In this document: piece after piece, positions 24,089 to 34,960 of the stretch
Layout of the letters: every line of letters begins with the position of its first letter
Numbering within the stretch: the first letter of the stretch is position 1
Source of the DNA: Bacillus sp. FJAT-45350
Lineage (GTDB): Bacteria > Bacillota > Bacilli > Bacillales > NISU01
Reading direction: 5' to 3'
Assembly: GCF_002335805.1 (NCBI RefSeq)
Contig: NZ_NISU01000003.1
Coordinates: 218,984 to 282,983 of the forward strand
DNA length: 64,000 nt
Translations under genes and position numbers: made by a program
Notes under the pieces: generated by a model
Told to the model about the DNA's origin: nothing
The model's input: only the letters and a program-made list of their open reading frames with translations
Databases searched by the model: none

Positions 24089-24124
24089 TAGAATAAGCTT
24101 AAAAAGATTTTTAACAATTACGTG

Positions 24125-24155
24125 CAGAGAAGGCTAGCCCTTCTCTGTTTTTTTA
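24125..24155 (+). terminator. Rho-independent terminator of the nuo operon
   Basis: CAGAGAAGG (24125-24133) pairs with CCTTCTCTG (24139-24147) and is followed by seven T. Confidence 0.9.
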
Positions 24156-24384
24156 TGTTTTCTTCTTTCTGCTAATAAATAAACCGCCTTTTTAATATGA
24201 ACTTCTATAAAATAATAATAAATATAGGTATAAAGAACTACATATTAGTGACTTAAAGTAACTATAATAGCATAATGAAACTTTTATACTAATACAAAAT
24301 GTTTGCAGTAGCTATTTACCTGAATTTTCAAGCTTTATTACTAAAAAACAATAAATTTAAGTTGAGGTTAAGGGAGAGGTTTAT
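24156..24384 (+). promoter_or_regulatory. Leader region of the giant surface-protein gene
   Basis: An AT-rich gap with a perfect TATAAT at 24263-24268, but no good -35 element at the right distance, so the promoter is only suggested. A GGGAGAGG ribosome site precedes the ATG at 24385. No other gene is seen. Confidence 0.35.
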
Positions 24385-27300
24385 ATGTGTATAAAAGTAA
24401 AGAGAAAATTGACAAGAGCACTTAATATTTTTTCGATTTTTATTATGTTGTTTCTAACAGTGCTACCTGCAATGCCTGCGAGTATTGTGGATGCAAATTC
24501 TCAAGAAATTCTAACAAAAGGAGATACGCCAAAACCTTGGCCAACAGTTTTTACTCCATATACAACTGGTGATGGAAAATCAATACTTGATCCTGGTGCA
24601 GATGTCAATCCGATTGATGTCGATATCACAAGTGGAGTTGATAGAGGAGTAGGCAATTTACCATCTATGTATGTGGCATCGGATGGCTCGAACTTTTTTG
24701 TAAGATTAAGGTTAAAAGGGGACCCGTATGATCGAAAAGGTGGATTTCTATCATCTGTGTGGTTAGTAAAACTAGCAGTAGGTGGTGAACATAAAGCGAC
24801 TATTGGTGTAAATGGTAAGTCACCACATTATGATTATGTTTATGTTGCTGATTCTAGTGGAGGAAACGTGCAGCCTATTTATGTTACACCAACTCAAGGT
24901 GGAAACTCCGTACCAGGTACAGAAATTACGCCTGATGGAAATGGACATTACTTTTTAGATTTTCAAGTGCCGATAGAACGGATAAATGAGATTGCACCAG
25001 AAATTACTAAAACGACTCCGGTTCAAGTATTTTTTGGAACTTCAAAAGCTGCTAATTTATCAGTGATTAATAAGGAATGGATGGATACAGGAAGTAGTGG
25101 TGGAAGTACGACTAGTTTTAGTGGATTACAGGCGATTGAACTTGGAGATCCAGATAAAGATTTAGTTCCACAGTTAACTAGTTCGCCGCCAACGATCTCA
25201 ATAAATGGACCAGCAAAGGAAAAATTTGAATCAAATAATATTACTGTTAGTGGAAAAGTATCAGTAAATAAAAATGTAACAATAGAAATTAACGACCAGA
25301 CAAGAACGATCACACCAACCGGAACAAATGGTGATTATAGCTGGACAACTAATTTATCATCCGGTACTGCTATGGTTCCAGATAGAAATGGTATATATAC
25401 CTTAGTAGCATATGTAGAGGATGAAGTTGGTGATAAGTCTGTAAAAGTAAAGGCTTCTAAGGAGATTGAAATAGAAAAAACCAATAATGCAAACACGATA
25501 ACAATTGAAGATGGAAATATTAGAGAAGTAACCGATAATGATTTTGATGGTAATGGGAAATTAAGGATTAATGGTACATTTACTGTAAGTAATAATGGTA
25601 ACTATATACAAACTACTGTTCATAATGAGCAAGCAGCAGATGCAAACAAAGATACTAACACTACTTGGAGTTATTTAATAGATAAAAGTAAATTACAAGC
25701 AGGGAACAATAGTATTACTGTAAAAATTCATCAGCAAGGACAAGGAACTGTATTAGCAACAGTGACTCAACAATTAATTTATTTGAAAGATGGCGTGGAA
25801 ATAATTACTCCATTATCCGTTTCTATTGATTCGATACATGCAACAGGTTCAGCTAGACCAGAAATAACAGGTAAATCTAGTGGTGCTGAATCTGTTGAAA
25901 TACAAATTTCGAGAGACGGAGGACCTTACAGAACAATAGAAATTCGTGATACACGAAATAATAATAATTGGTCTGTGGAACCGTTAGAAACACCGTTAAG
26001 AGTAGGAACTTACACAGTAAGAGCAATTGCTAAGAATGCTGCAGGCACTGAATTTGCGTACGCATATAAAAGCCACACAGTTTCAGAGAAGTCCATTACG
26101 ATTGATAATGGAAGTGGAGTACCTGATCGGGTAGTTATTAATGATAGAACACCCATCATAAGGGGTACAACAAATTTAGATGATGGTCTAGATAAGGTAC
26201 GAGTAAAAATTGGAGGAATAGAGGAAACAGTAGATGTAGTAAATAATAGATGGTTCCTAGAAGTTAATAACGAATTAACAGGGTCTGATTATACAATAAA
26301 TGCGGAATTGGTAGAAGATAATAACATTAAGGCAACTCAGGAACTCAGAATTATTGCAAGTACATTTGTAAATATTACTGCTCCTGTACCAGATGAATAC
26401 GGATTTATTGCAGAAACAGAACCGACGATAGGAGGTACTGTTCAGGCTGGATCATTAGTAAACTTAAAAATGTTGCGAGGAGATGAGTTTGTTTTTATAG
26501 AAGAAGTTGTGCCGACCGGTACAACTTGGGAATATGATGTTAGTTCACCATTATTAGAAGGAGATTATCAAGTAATAGCAATTGCTTATGATGATTATGG
26601 CAATGAAGCAGAGGCTACTAGTATTTTTTCTATTGCTGGAGGATCAGTGAGTATTGAAGACGTAGCTGACGTAACGAAAACTGTAGCATATGGAACGAGT
26701 ATAGAAGATGCAAAAGCCGCATTGGGAACAGAAGTGACAGTCGTGCTAGAAGATGGTGAAGAGGTTACAGTACCAATAACATGGAGTGATAATTCAACAC
26801 CAGAATACCAAGGGAATAATGTAGGAGAGTATGAGTTTTCAGGAACATTCGGTACGTTACCAAATGGAGTAAATAATGATAAAGATATAGGGGCACCGAA
26901 AGGAATCATTGCAGTGCAAGCTGGGTTAAGTAATGAAAAAGAAATCACAGCGTACAGCTTTGAAGAACAAACTAAAGTAGCGACGATCGATAGTGAGGTA
27001 GGAACAATCACTGTCGAAGTAGCCCATGAAACAGAAGTCGAGGATTTGATCGCAACGTTTACGTTGTCTGACAAAGCGAGTGCCAAAGTAGGCGAGGCAG
27101 TACAAACAAGTGAAGTTACGCCCAACGACTTTACAAATGAAGTCACGTATGTCGTGAAAGCAGAAGATGGAACAACGAAAAATTGGACGGTACAAGTAAC
27201 AGTACAAGAACAAACAGCTAAACCTGTCATACCAGAGCCAGTTCGAGCAGGCATGGAGACAATAAGAGGAACATCGACAGAACCAGGTGCAGTAATTACG

Positions 27301-30300
27301 ATTACACGAGGAACAGAAGTAATCGGAACAGGCACTGTCAATGTAGATGGGACATGGACGGTACAGGTAACTGAAGGAATGACGTTATCGGCAACTGACG
27401 CATTAAGTGTGAGAGCGAAAGCAGAAGGAAAAGCGGAAAGTGAAGTAGCCCCAGTGGTAGTCCAGAACGCATTAAGTGATAAAAAAGAAATCACATTGTA
27501 CAGCTTTAAAGAACAGACAGGAGCTGCGACGATCCATAGTGGAACAGGGACGATCGCAATCGAAGTAGCACACGGAACAGAAGTAGACCAATTAGTCGCA
27601 ACGTTTACGTTGTCAGACAAAGCGAGTGCGAAAGTAGGCGAGGAAGTACAAACAAGTGAAGTTACGCCAAACGATTTTACAAATGAAGTAATTTATATCC
27701 TGACAGCAGAAGACGGAACAAGGAAAGAATGGACGGTACAAGTAACAGTACAAGAACAAACAGCTACACCAGTTGTAACAGAGCCCGTACGAGCAGGGAT
27801 GAAGACCATAAGTGGAACATCGACAGAAACAGGTGCAGTAATCACGATTACACGAGGAGCAGATGTAATCGGAACAGGTACCGTTAATGGAGATGGGACA
27901 TGGACGGTACAGGTAAGTGAAGGAAAGGTGTTATCGGCAACCGACGCACTAAGTGTAACAGCGAAAGCAACAGGAAAAGCGGAAAGTGAAATAGCGCCAG
28001 TAGTAGTCCAGAATGCGTTAAGTAATGAAAAAGAAATCACATCGTACAGCTTTGAAGAACAGACAGGAGCTGCGACGATCCATAGTGGAACAGGAATGAT
28101 CGCCATCGAAGTAGCACACGGAACAGAAGTAGACCAATTAATCGCAACGTTTACGTTGTCTGACAAAGCGAGTGCCAAAGTAGGCGAGGCAGTACAAACA
28201 AGTGAAGTTACGCCAAACGACTTTACAAATCAAGTAACGTATGTCGTGACAGCCGAAGACGGAACAACGAAAAATTGGACGGTACAAGTGACAGTACAAG
28301 AACAAACAGCTACACCTGTCATACCAGAGCCAGTTCGAGCAGGAATGGAGACAGTAAGTGGGACATCGCAAGAAGTAGGTGCAGTGATCGCGATTACACG
28401 AGGACCAGATGTAATCGGAACAGGAATCGTCAAAGAAGATGGAACATGGACTGTCGAGGTAACCGAAGGAAAGACGTTATCCGCAACCGACGCATTAAGT
28501 GTGACAGCGAAAGCAGAAGGAAAAGCGGAAAGTGAAGTAACCCCAGTGGTAGTCCAGAATGAATTAAGTGGTGAAAAAGAAATCACAACGTACAGCTTTG
28601 AAAAAGAGACAGGAGCTGCGACGATTAATAGTGGAACAGGGACGATCGCCATCGAAGTAGCACACGGAACAGAAGTAGGCCAATTAGTCGCAACGTTTAC
28701 GTTGTCTGACAAAGCGAGTGCCAAAGTAGGCGAGGCAGTGCAAACAAGTGAAGCCACGCCAAACGACTTTACAAATGAAGTAACGTATGTCGTGACAGCG
28801 GAAGACGGAACAACGAAAAACTGGACGGTACAAGTGACAGTTCAAGAACAAACAGCTACACCCGTCATACCAGATCCAGTTCGAGCAGGCATGGAGACAA
28901 TAAGAGGAACATCGACAGAACCAGGTGCAGTGATCACGATTACACGAGGAGAAGATGTAATCGGAACAGGCACTGTCAATGAAGATGGTATATGGACGGT
29001 ACAGGTACCTGAAGGAAAGACGTTATCGGCAACTGACGCACTAATTGTAAGAGCGAAAGCAACAGGAAAAGCGGAAAGTGAAGTAACCCCAGTGGTAGTC
29101 CAGAATGAATTAAGTAATGAAAAAGAAATCACATCGTACAGCTTTGAAGAACAGACAGGAGCTGCGACGATCCATAGTGAAACAGGAACCATCGCAATCG
29201 AAGTAGCACACGGAACAGAAGTAGACCAATTAGTCGCAACGTTTACGTTATCTGACAAAGCGAGTGCCAAAGTAGGCGAGTCAGTACAAACAAGTGAAGC
29301 CACGCCAAACGACTTTACAAATGAAGTCACGTATGTCGTGACAGCCGAAGACGGAACAACGAAAAATTGGACGGTAAAAGTAACAGTACAAGAACAAACA
29401 GTGAAACCAGTCGTGACAGAGCCAGTTCGAGCAGGAATGGAGACAGTAAGCGGGACATCGCCAGAAGTAGGTGCAGTGATCACGATTACACGAGGAGAAG
29501 ATGTAATTGGAACAGGCACAGTCAAAGAAGATGGAACATGGACTGTCGAGGTAACCGAAGGAAAGACGTTATCCGCAACTGACGCATTAAGTGTAAGAGC
29601 GAAAGCAACAGGAAAAGCGGAAAGTGAAGAAAATCTAGTAATGATATTACCAGTCTTGCAACAAGAAGTAGACTTAAGCCTAACTTCTAATCCAACATCG
29701 ATAGTAGGTGATGGATACTCTCAAGCTACTTTAAAGGCTGTATTAAAAGATTCAGAGGGTAACCCCATACCTAACATCGAAGTTGAATTCGCAGCAACTG
29801 CAGGTAGTTTGTCTTCTCCAATTGCAACAACAAATAGTGATGGAGAAGCAACAGTAACATTAACTTCAAGTAAAATTGAAGGAACAGAACCAGTTATTGA
29901 AGTAGTGAAAGCTACTGTAGATAGTCCTCAAAATGGAATATTTGCTGAAGAAGAAATTAATATTCATTTTGCACCGCCAATAATTCAAGGGCAAGTCCTT
30001 GATGCAGACGGAGAACCGATTAGTAATGCAACGGTTTGGGTTGAAATTGATGGTATAAAATATGAAGCTACTACTGATGAAGATGGAAACTACAGTATTA
30101 TTGTACCCCGTGGTGGTAATTATACCCTTAACATTGAAGTTACGATGATGTTTGGAGGTAGAGAAGTTACTACGACTTTTACTCAGCAGGTAAGTGTTCA
30201 AGCAACAGGGCAAGAAGAGAAGTTTAAGCCAGAAAGAAAAGTCAGTGGACAGTTATTTGTTGGTACAAATAATAAAATAGTTAAAACAATGAATGAAGTA

Positions 30301-33300
30301 CTACCAGAAAACTCAAATCTAGTTGTGCAAGTGTTGAATGACCCGGATAATCGAGTAACCGCAACAATTGATAATGATGGGAAATACGAATTACTAGGAT
30401 TTGAAGCCGGTAAAACATATGAAGTTGTTTTTAATGTAGAAATTGATGGAAATCGTATGGCGGGAGAATATACAGAAATTAAAGTTGGTGAAGATGGTCA
30501 AATTGTCGTTCAATTTGAGCTCATTGACCCATACGGACTCATAACTGACTCTGTTACAGGGGAACTGATTTCTGGAGTTAATATGAAGTTGTATTGGGCA
30601 GATACTGACCTAAATAAAGAAAAAGGACGTATCCCTGGAGAGCTTGTACCTTTGCCGGTATTACCTGATTTCCCACCGAATCAAAATGAGAATCCTCAAA
30701 TTTCGACGGATTGGCTAGAGAATGAAGATACTGCCGAAATTGGTAACTATGCATGGATGGTATTTGCTCAGGGAGATTATTATCTAGTCGGTGAAAAAGA
30801 TGGATATGTGAAATATGATAGTCGTACTGATCTAACAACGGATGTTCAAATTGGAGATAGCTGGATTCGCGATGGTGTAATTCACATTGGTGAAACGATT
30901 ATGAGATATGACTTTTCGATGGTTAAGAAAGTAGCGACAACGATCGAAGTAAGTGGCGCCAGTGAAATAGAGGTTCCAGCAACGGGAAGCACTAGCGAAA
31001 GCTATACAGCCGTTGTGAAAAATCAATACGGAGCTCAAATGCAAGAAGATGTAACGTGGAGCCTAAAGTCAGTAGTAACAGGAGTAAGTATAGATGAAAT
31101 GACAGGGGAGCTTACAGTAGAAGCGATAACAGACGCTGATAAGGCAATAGTTGTAGCATCATCTGGAGGTTTAAATCAAGAGTATGATATTGTCCTTAAG
31201 AAAATCCCACCACCTGTAAAGGCTGCTGGAAGCGTAAGTGGTGAAGGGAAACTAACTGTTAGCGAAGGAACTCCAGAAGCAATCGTAACACTATATGACA
31301 AAGATGGTATTGAGATAATAACCGGAACAATTATAGCAGATGGAACATATGAGTTTACAGATGTTCCACCAGGTAAGGCCTATACTGTTGTTCAAACGGT
31401 AAATGGAGTTTCTAGTAGTCACTCTAATGCCGTCGATGTAGCACCAAATAAGCCAGTGACGCTTGAAGGAAAAGTAAATGATGCTGATGGTACGGTTGAA
31501 ATAAGTAATCTAGTACCAGGCGCAACCGTTATCTTGAAAGACAAAGATGGTAATGTAGTGGCGAGTGGTACAGCAAATGAAGATGGAACATTTACTTTTA
31601 GTGATATGGAAAAAGGAGTGGATTACACTGTTACTCAAGAAGTAAATGGTGTAGAAAGCGAACCACTACCATTTCGCTTATTAACAGATGAAGAAGAAGT
31701 AGATGATACGTTAAGAAATCTAAATGTAGGTTACAAAAAGGAAAGTGATACGTGGGAAAGTGTCACGGACGATGTTTATTTAATTCGGTTGGATAGTCAT
31801 GAAACGGAAGTAAAGTGGTCAGCAAGTCGTAATAATGAAGTGGTTATTATTACAGATTCTGACTGCGTTGCACGGAGTGAGAATGAAGGATGCGAGCTAG
31901 TAGCAGATGTTGCGAGAAAAGAAACAGATAGAAGTGTCATTGTAACAGCAACAGTAACTAAAGGCGAAGTAAGTAAGCAAAGAACATTCCTACTAATTGT
32001 TAAAGCAAGTACAATAGATAAGCAAGTAGATAACGACAATGGTCGTACAATCACAACTCCTGGGACGGGAAGTAATTCAATTTCTATACCAGTTACTAGA
32101 ATTAATGTGACAGACCGTAGTGTAAATTCTACTGCAAAGATTGATAAGGTTATTTTATCTGATGATGTAGCCACATCTATTTCACAAGCAGCTGCAGCTA
32201 ATGGGAAAACAGCGGTGGTACCAGTACCTCAAGATCCGGACAACAAGGCAGATGAATTTGCAATAGAAATACCAAGAACAGCAGTGTCTGCAATTTCTCA
32301 AGGAGTTGACGCTCTTAAAGTTAAAACAGACTTTGCTCATTTGACATTAGAAAAAGCTCAACTTGCCACTATGAAAGAAAACAACTTAGATCTTTTCTTC
32401 CGCCTATTACCATTAAAAGAAGAGAATCACAAACAACAAGTAAGAAATACAATTCAAAATGATACTAATCTCAAAGCTAATGTCGGAAACAAACAAGTAG
32501 AAACATTAGGATCACCGTTGAAAATTGAAACGAATTATGCTAATTATGACACTAATTTAATAATGACTTTTAGCAGTAATGGCATTACATTACCAATGGT
32601 TAATCAAGATGAATTCCTGCAATCACTTGCTATCTATATTGAGCATAGTGACGGAGATAAAGTATTAAAAAGAGTATCAGATAATGGGGCAACGATTGTT
32701 TATGAAGATAACCAACCAATAGGTCTTTCAATTAACATCAGTAAATTTAGTACATTTACTGTAGTTGAATTAAAAGACCCACCTCCGAGTGGTGGTGCTC
32801 CTGCTCCAACAACAGAAACTATAACAATTGATGTTGAAACAGGAGGAGAAACTGGAGCTACTATCGTATCAACAGCAACAATCATTAGAACAACAGCACC
32901 GAACGGAACGAAAAAAGATGAAGTTATTTTTACACCGGAAAAAGCAATTGAGACAGTGGAAAAAGTAAAGGGTGCTGAGCAAACTACTGCACGTATTATA
33001 ATTCCTGACTTAAAAGATGAAGTTAGTGAAATAATGGTGCGAATTCCTTTAAAGTCTGCTCAAGAGCTTTCTAGCTCGGGAATAAATTTAGAAATTGTCA
33101 CTGAAAACGGAAAAGTAATCATACCAGCAACTTCTTTAGCGGGACTAACAGGAGACTTATATTTTAGGTTAATCCCAATTAAAGATGACGTATTACAACA
33201 AGAAGTTCGTAATCGAGCTATTAATGAAGATGTTGTTAAGAAAGTATCGGATGTTTTAAAGCCGTATGTTGTTGCTCGTCCGATGACAATTGAAACAAAT

Positions 33301-34203
33301 ATGCCAAGTAGACCAGTAACACTAGTATTACCACTAAAAGATGTGGAAATACCAGAGAAAGAAGAAGAAAGATACAAATTCTTGAACAGTCTAGCGGTAT
33401 TTATTGAACATAGTGATGGCGACCGAGTTCTAACACGAGGTAAAGTAGTTACGTATGATAAACAACAGCTAGGTCAACAAATTGATATTGAGAAATTTAG
33501 TACGTTTACTATCTTAAACTGGGAAGGTGAGGACTTATCAAAGTTCTTAGGTGAATTACTAATTGAGCTAGATAGAGAAGACGCTCACGGCTTTCATGAA
33601 AAGTATATTAACGGCTTTCCAGACGGGACATTCAAACCAGAAGAGAGTGTAACGCGAGCACAAATGGCAGCAATGCTAGCAAGAAACTTAGGATATGATG
33701 AGTCAATGCCAAAAGCAACAACATCTTACCCTGATGTACGGGAAACTCATTGGGCTAAAGGTGTAATCGAGTTTATGAAGGAAGTAGGACTAATGGAAGG
33801 GGATCCTACAGGGAACTTTAGACCAGATGCTTCTATTTCACGTGCTGAAATGACGGCAATAGCTTCAAGGTATAGAAAATTAGAAATCATAGTACCAACA
33901 GAGTTTGCATTTAGTGATGCCCAAAATCATTGGGCAACCAACTATATTGAAGCGACTCAAAGTTCAGGTATCATTTCAGGTTACGTAGATGGAACGTTTC
34001 GTCCTAATAAAAATCTAACACGAGCAGAAGCAGCAAAAGTTGTTAATCGAATGTTTGAAAGAGGTCCACTATACGGAGTTACAACACCTAGTTGGCCAGA
34101 CGTATTGAAAGAGCATTGGGCATTTGAAGAAATAGAAGAAGCATCACAAGACCATTATTATACCAAGCGTAAAGATGGTGACGGTGAAAATTTATTTAAG
34201 TAA
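24385..34203 (+). CDS. Giant modular surface protein with Ig-like repeats and C-terminal SLH domains
   Basis: A 3272-residue exported protein. A signal peptide (about 1-38) follows a basic start. Next come a beta-rich N-terminal domain (about 60-250), several Ig-like modules (250-750), and a Big_4-like domain (about 755-850). Five identical-length 182-residue repeats follow (about 853-1760), each a cadherin/DUF5018-like half (ending AEDGTTKNWTV) plus a Big_6-like half (GTSTEPGAVITITRG). Then come an invasin-type Big_1 domain (about 1760-1860), carboxypeptidase-regulatory-like modules (1865-2080), further Ig-like modules, a duplicated ~230-residue domain (about 2566-2800 and 2811-3050) and three SLH domains (about 3066-3272). 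SLH domains bind pyruvylated secondary wall polymer, so it should sit on the wall as a long stalk. The function (adhesin, S-layer component or scaffold) is unknown. Confidence 0.92.
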   Translation: MCIKVKRKLTRALNIFSIFIMLFLTVLPAMPASIVDANSQEILTKGDTPKPWPTVFTPYTTGDGKSILDPGADVNPIDVDITSGVDRGVGNLPSMYVASDGSNFFVRLRLKGDPYDRKGGFLSSVWLVKLAVGGEHKATIGVNGKSPHYDYVYVADSSGGNVQPIYVTPTQGGNSVPGTEITPDGNGHYFLDFQVPIERINEIAPEITKTTPVQVFFGTSKAANLSVINKEWMDTGSSGGSTTSFSGLQAIELGDPDKDLVPQLTSSPPTISINGPAKEKFESNNITVSGKVSVNKNVTIEINDQTRTITPTGTNGDYSWTTNLSSGTAMVPDRNGIYTLVAYVEDEVGDKSVKVKASKEIEIEKTNNANTITIEDGNIREVTDNDFDGNGKLRINGTFTVSNNGNYIQTTVHNEQAADANKDTNTTWSYLIDKSKLQAGNNSITVKIHQQGQGTVLATVTQQLIYLKDGVEIITPLSVSIDSIHATGSARPEITGKSSGAESVEIQISRDGGPYRTIEIRDTRNNNNWSVEPLETPLRVGTYTVRAIAKNAAGTEFAYAYKSHTVSEKSITIDNGSGVPDRVVINDRTPIIRGTTNLDDGLDKVRVKIGGIEETVDVVNNRWFLEVNNELTGSDYTINAELVEDNNIKATQELRIIASTFVNITAPVPDEYGFIAETEPTIGGTVQAGSLVNLKMLRGDEFVFIEEVVPTGTTWEYDVSSPLLEGDYQVIAIAYDDYGNEAEATSIFSIAGGSVSIEDVADVTKTVAYGTSIEDAKAALGTEVTVVLEDGEEVTVPITWSDNSTPEYQGNNVGEYEFSGTFGTLPNGVNNDKDIGAPKGIIAVQAGLSNEKEITAYSFEEQTKVATIDSEVGTITVEVAHETEVEDLIATFTLSDKASAKVGEAVQTSEVTPNDFTNEVTYVVKAEDGTTKNWTVQVTVQEQTAKPVIPEPVRAGMETIRGTSTEPGAVITITRGTEVIGTGTVNVDGTWTVQVTEGMTLSATDALSVRAKAEGKAESEVAPVVVQNALSDKKEITLYSFKEQTGAATIHSGTGTIAIEVAHGTEVDQLVATFTLSDKASAKVGEEVQTSEVTPNDFTNEVIYILTAEDGTRKEWTVQVTVQEQTATPVVTEPVRAGMKTISGTSTETGAVITITRGADVIGTGTVNGDGTWTVQVSEGKVLSATDALSVTAKATGKAESEIAPVVVQNALSNEKEITSYSFEEQTGAATIHSGTGMIAIEVAHGTEVDQLIATFTLSDKASAKVGEAVQTSEVTPNDFTNQVTYVVTAEDGTTKNWTVQVTVQEQTATPVIPEPVRAGMETVSGTSQEVGAVIAITRGPDVIGTGIVKEDGTWTVEVTEGKTLSATDALSVTAKAEGKAESEVTPVVVQNELSGEKEITTYSFEKETGAATINSGTGTIAIEVAHGTEVGQLVATFTLSDKASAKVGEAVQTSEATPNDFTNEVTYVVTAEDGTTKNWTVQVTVQEQTATPVIPDPVRAGMETIRGTSTEPGAVITITRGEDVIGTGTVNEDGIWTVQVPEGKTLSATDALIVRAKATGKAESEVTPVVVQNELSNEKEITSYSFEEQTGAATIHSETGTIAIEVAHGTEVDQLVATFTLSDKASAKVGESVQTSEATPNDFTNEVTYVVTAEDGTTKNWTVKVTVQEQTVKPVVTEPVRAGMETVSGTSPEVGAVITITRGEDVIGTGTVKEDGTWTVEVTEGKTLSATDALSVRAKATGKAESEENLVMILPVLQQEVDLSLTSNPTSIVGDGYSQATLKAVLKDSEGNPIPNIEVEFAATAGSLSSPIATTNSDGEATVTLTSSKIEGTEPVIEVVKATVDSPQNGIFAEEEINIHFAPPIIQGQVLDADGEPISNATVWVEIDGIKYEATTDEDGNYSIIVPRGGNYTLNIEVTMMFGGREVTTTFTQQVSVQATGQEEKFKPERKVSGQLFVGTNNKIVKTMNEVLPENSNLVVQVLNDPDNRVTATIDNDGKYELLGFEAGKTYEVVFNVEIDGNRMAGEYTEIKVGEDGQIVVQFELIDPYGLITDSVTGELISGVNMKLYWADTDLNKEKGRIPGELVPLPVLPDFPPNQNENPQISTDWLENEDTAEIGNYAWMVFAQGDYYLVGEKDGYVKYDSRTDLTTDVQIGDSWIRDGVIHIGETIMRYDFSMVKKVATTIEVSGASEIEVPATGSTSESYTAVVKNQYGAQMQEDVTWSLKSVVTGVSIDEMTGELTVEAITDADKAIVVASSGGLNQEYDIVLKKIPPPVKAAGSVSGEGKLTVSEGTPEAIVTLYDKDGIEIITGTIIADGTYEFTDVPPGKAYTVVQTVNGVSSSHSNAVDVAPNKPVTLEGKVNDADGTVEISNLVPGATVILKDKDGNVVASGTANEDGTFTFSDMEKGVDYTVTQEVNGVESEPLPFRLLTDEEEVDDTLRNLNVGYKKESDTWESVTDDVYLIRLDSHETEVKWSASRNNEVVIITDSDCVARSENEGCELVADVARKETDRSVIVTATVTKGEVSKQRTFLLIVKASTIDKQVDNDNGRTITTPGTGSNSISIPVTRINVTDRSVNSTAKIDKVILSDDVATSISQAAAANGKTAVVPVPQDPDNKADEFAIEIPRTAVSAISQGVDALKVKTDFAHLTLEKAQLATMKENNLDLFFRLLPLKEENHKQQVRNTIQNDTNLKANVGNKQVETLGSPLKIETNYANYDTNLIMTFSSNGITLPMVNQDEFLQSLAIYIEHSDGDKVLKRVSDNGATIVYEDNQPIGLSINISKFSTFTVVELKDPPPSGGAPAPTTETITIDVETGGETGATIVSTATIIRTTAPNGTKKDEVIFTPEKAIETVEKVKGAEQTTARIIIPDLKDEVSEIMVRIPLKSAQELSSSGINLEIVTENGKVIIPATSLAGLTGDLYFRLIPIKDDVLQQEVRNRAINEDVVKKVSDVLKPYVVARPMTIETNMPSRPVTLVLPLKDVEIPEKEEERYKFLNSLAVFIEHSDGDRVLTRGKVVTYDKQQLGQQIDIEKFSTFTILNWEGEDLSKFLGELLIELDREDAHGFHEKYINGFPDGTFKPEESVTRAQMAAMLARNLGYDESMPKATTSYPDVRETHWAKGVIEFMKEVGLMEGDPTGNFRPDASISRAEMTAIASRYRKLEIIVPTEFAFSDAQNHWATNYIEATQSSGIISGYVDGTFRPNKNLTRAEAAKVVNRMFERGPLYGVTTPSWPDVLKEHWAFEEIEEASQDHYYTKRKDGDGENLFK
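26941..29670 (+). repeat. Five tandem in-frame repeats of exactly 546 bp
   Basis: The marker GAAATCACA recurs at 26941, 27487, 28033, 28579 and 29125: four successive spacings of exactly 546 bp (182 codons). Copies 2-5 are very similar in DNA; copy 1 is the most diverged and copy 5 ends by diverging at AESEENLVM. The lack of any indel points to recent amplification or homogenisation by recombination. Base composition (CGA/ACG-rich) differs from the flanking modules, and long antisense frames over these copies are artefacts. Confidence 0.95.
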
Positions 34204-34210
34204 TTTGATT

Positions 34211-34245
34211 AGTGGATATCTCATTTAATGAGGTATCCACTTTTC
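34211..34245 (+). terminator. Rho-independent terminator of the giant gene
   Basis: AGTGGATATCTCAT (34211-34224) pairs with ATGAGGTATCCACT (34228-34241), one mismatch, followed by a short T-run. Confidence 0.8.
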
Positions 34246-34560
34246 TATATGTAAAACTACAATTAGTGAATTTTTTTAGTTTTTCTATGTCTATTTAAGG
34301 GTATTCAGAGTATAAATAAAAGGTGGTGGTGAAGGGAAAAAATGTATTTTGATAGTGTTCCTTTAAGATTACTTAAAACACAAAAAGTGTGAACGTTTCA
34401 AGGCAGAAAGCTTATTTAATAAGAACTATAGATTTTTCTACAAATATTATGTATGATTGTTTTTGGATTTGTTAATATGTTATGAATGGGTAAAATGTCT
34501 CTTTTCTTGGAAAAGTAGTTTAAAGTATATTAAACAAGTCGCTTATTTTGCTTTTAGACA
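34246..34560. other. Intergenic region before ywzB
   Basis: AT-rich, with no coding frame. A GTTTAA-N6-TTAAAC inverted repeat lies near 34519-34536. Promoter-like AT boxes are present but none is convincing. Confidence 0.3.
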
Positions 34561-34580
34561 GCAAAGGAGTTTTTTGAATT

Positions 34581-34817
34581 ATGATGGTTGAAAGCTTTGG
34601 ACAACAAGCATTAATACATATTTTCGTCAATTTGCTATTCCTCGCCATAACATGGTGGGCATTGCAATCATTTAAATTTGACTTATTTGTAAAAGAGCCC
34701 AATGGACCAAAGGCAAAAGCACTGCAAATTATTGTAACCATCGCAATTGCCCAATTAGTTAGCAGTTTCTTTTTAGATTATTTGAATTGGTCTACAATGC
34801 TGAGGTATTTGTTCTAA
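34581..34817 (+). CDS. ywzB: DUF1146 small membrane protein (YwzB family)
   Basis: A 78-residue protein with two membrane helices (about 8-28 and 48-70) and the family segments ITWWALQSFKFDLF and LQIIVTIAIAQLVSSFFLDY. The ATG at 34581 follows AAAGGAG. In Bacillus subtilis ywzB lies between the atp operon and ywmB-murAA, and the same order holds here once the nuo and giant-protein genes are removed. Function unknown. Confidence 0.85.
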   Translation: MMVESFGQQALIHIFVNLLFLAITWWALQSFKFDLFVKEPNGPKAKALQIIVTIAIAQLVSSFFLDYLNWSTMLRYLF

Positions 34818-34960
34818 AGTTTAATAACTATGTTTAATTCTGCTTATTATTGGAATTTGTCGAACATTTACTACAAATTCCATGTATGTAGCTCCCCTCA
34901 ATGGTAAAAATGTTAGTAATAACGTAGCGCCGTTATCGTACGGAGAGGGGAAATAAAGAG

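Noticed and set aside
26595-29525. Several 160-340-residue antisense frames over the giant protein repeats
   Set aside because: Their similarity to each other only mirrors the 546-bp repeats; they lack ribosome sites and have odd Ser/Thr/Val composition.
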